A stretch of DNA of 6,543 nucleotides from positions 1 through 6,543 of the forward strand of contig CALFLO010000016.1 of assembly GCA_937880175.1 (NCBI GenBank), written 5' to 3'. This document shows, one piece after another, positions 6,246-6,543 of the stretch. The notes below the pieces were generated by a model. That model was not told the origin of the DNA. It did no database searches and saw only the letters and a list, made by a program, of their open reading frames with translations. A program made the translations under genes and the position numbers. The DNA comes from an uncultured Gluconobacter sp. GTDB lineage: Bacteria > Pseudomonadota > Alphaproteobacteria > Acetobacterales > Acetobacteraceae. How positions within the stretch are numbered: the stretch's first letter is position 1; each line of letters starts with the position of its first letter.

Positions 6246-6313
6246 AGGGTGTCTGTCACTTTACTTTCTTTTGCAGCGGGCTCTTGCCGCGATGCCCTCT
6301 GATACGACACCCT
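6246..6313. promoter_or_regulatory. Divergent control region (6164-6343) with short inverted repeats
   Basis: The 180 bp between the bestrophin TTG and the alcohol dehydrogenase ATG must drive both genes. AGGGTGTC (6246-6253) and GACACCCT (6306-6313) are an 8-bp inverted repeat with arms 52 bp apart. ACACC-AAAG-GGTGT (6239-6252) is a tight hairpin overlapping the left arm, and GTCCGGAC (6314-6321) is a perfect palindrome directly next to the right arm. I found no convincing sigma70 boxes on either strand. The repeats are candidate operator sites, but arms this short can occur by chance. Confidence 0.25.
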
Positions 6314-6329
6314 GTCCGGACCGTTTCAG

Positions 6330-6334
6330 AGGAG
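6330..6334 (+). promoter_or_regulatory. Ribosome binding site of the class III alcohol dehydrogenase
   Basis: AGGAG, within the longer AGAGGAGAG run, lies 9 nt before the ATG at 6344 and supports that start. Confidence 0.7.
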
Positions 6335-6343
6335 AGTGATGTT

Positions 6344-6543
6344 ATGGACGTGACCGCCGCCATTGCGTTCGAAGCCGGCAGACCGCTGGAAATCGACACG
6401 GTTCAACTCGAAGGCCCCCGTGACGGGGAAGTTCTGGTCGAAATCATGGCGACCGGGCTGTGCCATACCGACAAATACACGCTCTCCGGACAGGACCCCG
6501 AAGGCCTGTTCCCGGCCATTCTGGGGCATGAGGGGGCGGGGAT
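6344..6543 (+). CDS. frmA: Class III alcohol dehydrogenase / S-(hydroxymethyl)glutathione dehydrogenase, N-terminal part (runs off window)
   Basis: Sixty-six complete codons from the ATG at 6344 to the window edge, with no stop, encode the start of a zinc-dependent medium-chain alcohol dehydrogenase. Visible hallmarks are ATGLCHTDKYTLSG (36-49), with C40 as the first catalytic zinc ligand, and the stretch DPEGLFPAILGHEGAG (51-66), with H62-E63 as the second ligand site. The TLSG..PEGLFP wording is characteristic of class III enzymes, which are usually about 370 residues. In the family it oxidises S-(hydroxymethyl)glutathione, formed from formaldehyde and glutathione, to S-formylglutathione with NAD; it can also oxidise long-chain alcohols and reduce S-nitrosoglutathione. 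It is cytoplasmic. It is divergent from the bestrophin gene. An S-formylglutathione hydrolase often follows, which would be outside the window. The gene symbol is by family (also called adhC or flhA). Confidence 0.88.
   Translation, partial: MDVTAAIAFEAGRPLEIDTVQLEGPRDGEVLVEIMATGLCHTDKYTLSGQDPEGLFPAILGHEGAG

Noticed and set aside
6164..6310. Coding extension of the bestrophin gene up to the GTG at 6310
   Set aside because: It lacks a Shine-Dalgarno sequence and family resemblance, and the internal TTG is better supported.
6339..6353. Mini-frame ATG TTA TGG ACG TGA overlapping the alcohol dehydrogenase start, considered as a regulatory upstream ORF
   Set aside because: It has only four sense codons and lies 5 nt upstream in another frame under the same ribosome binding site; nothing distinguishes it from chance.
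6326..6529. 67-codon minus-strand frame at the right edge
   Set aside because: It is antisense to the class III alcohol dehydrogenase start, which has zinc-ligand motifs and a good ribosome binding site.
1..6543. Search by eye for CRISPR arrays, insertion sequence ends, tRNA genes, phage genes or a defence island
   Set aside because: No regularly spaced repeats, transposase motifs, tRNA-like cloverleaf or nuclease/helicase domains were seen. The genes are densely packed and of housekeeping or metabolic type.

Overview
The window looks like chromosomal sequence from an acetic acid bacterium (Acetobacteraceae, most likely Gluconobacter or a close relative). The clues are high-GC alphaproteobacterial codon use, a short-chain dehydrogenase that closely resembles the soluble glucose 1-dehydrogenase of Gluconobacter oxydans as I remember it, and its neighbours: a CarD regulator, a bestrophin-like channel and a class III alcohol dehydrogenase. 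This assignment comes from recognising protein families, not from a database search.

Layout. From 1 to 1619 the plus strand carries the 3' part of a tamB-like gene (outer-membrane assembly). Five genes then lie on the minus strand. In transcription order they are a bestrophin-family channel (6163-5288), CarD (5176-4622), an SDR glucose dehydrogenase (4448-3648), a single-domain response regulator (3641-3261) and a TPR-glycosyltransferase (3251-1623). The last of these converges on tamB with 3 bp between the stop codons. At the right edge the plus strand holds the start of a class III alcohol / S-(hydroxymethyl)glutathione dehydrogenase (6344 to the window end), divergent from the bestrophin gene.

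Transcription units. The SDR, response regulator and glycosyltransferase are separated by only 6 and 9 bp and look like one operon. CarD appears to be its own unit: there is a hairpin after the bestrophin stop, then a good sigma70-type promoter (5218-5246), and a terminator-like hairpin with a T-run (minus strand) between carD and the SDR. The 180 bp between the bestrophin and alcohol dehydrogenase genes is a divergent control region with short inverted repeats and no convincing promoter boxes.

How the genes relate. Most are housekeeping or metabolic: envelope biogenesis (TamB), RNA-polymerase-binding stress control (CarD), NAD(P)-linked sugar oxidation (SDR), formaldehyde or aldehyde detoxification (class III ADH) and anion conductance (bestrophin). 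The least explained grouping is the tight SDR / lone receiver / TPR-glycosyltransferase operon. Two starts are revised from sequence evidence: the bestrophin gene to a TTG at 6163 and carD to an ATG at 5176. I saw no mobile elements, CRISPR arrays, tRNA or rRNA genes, and no convincing new defence or other novel system.
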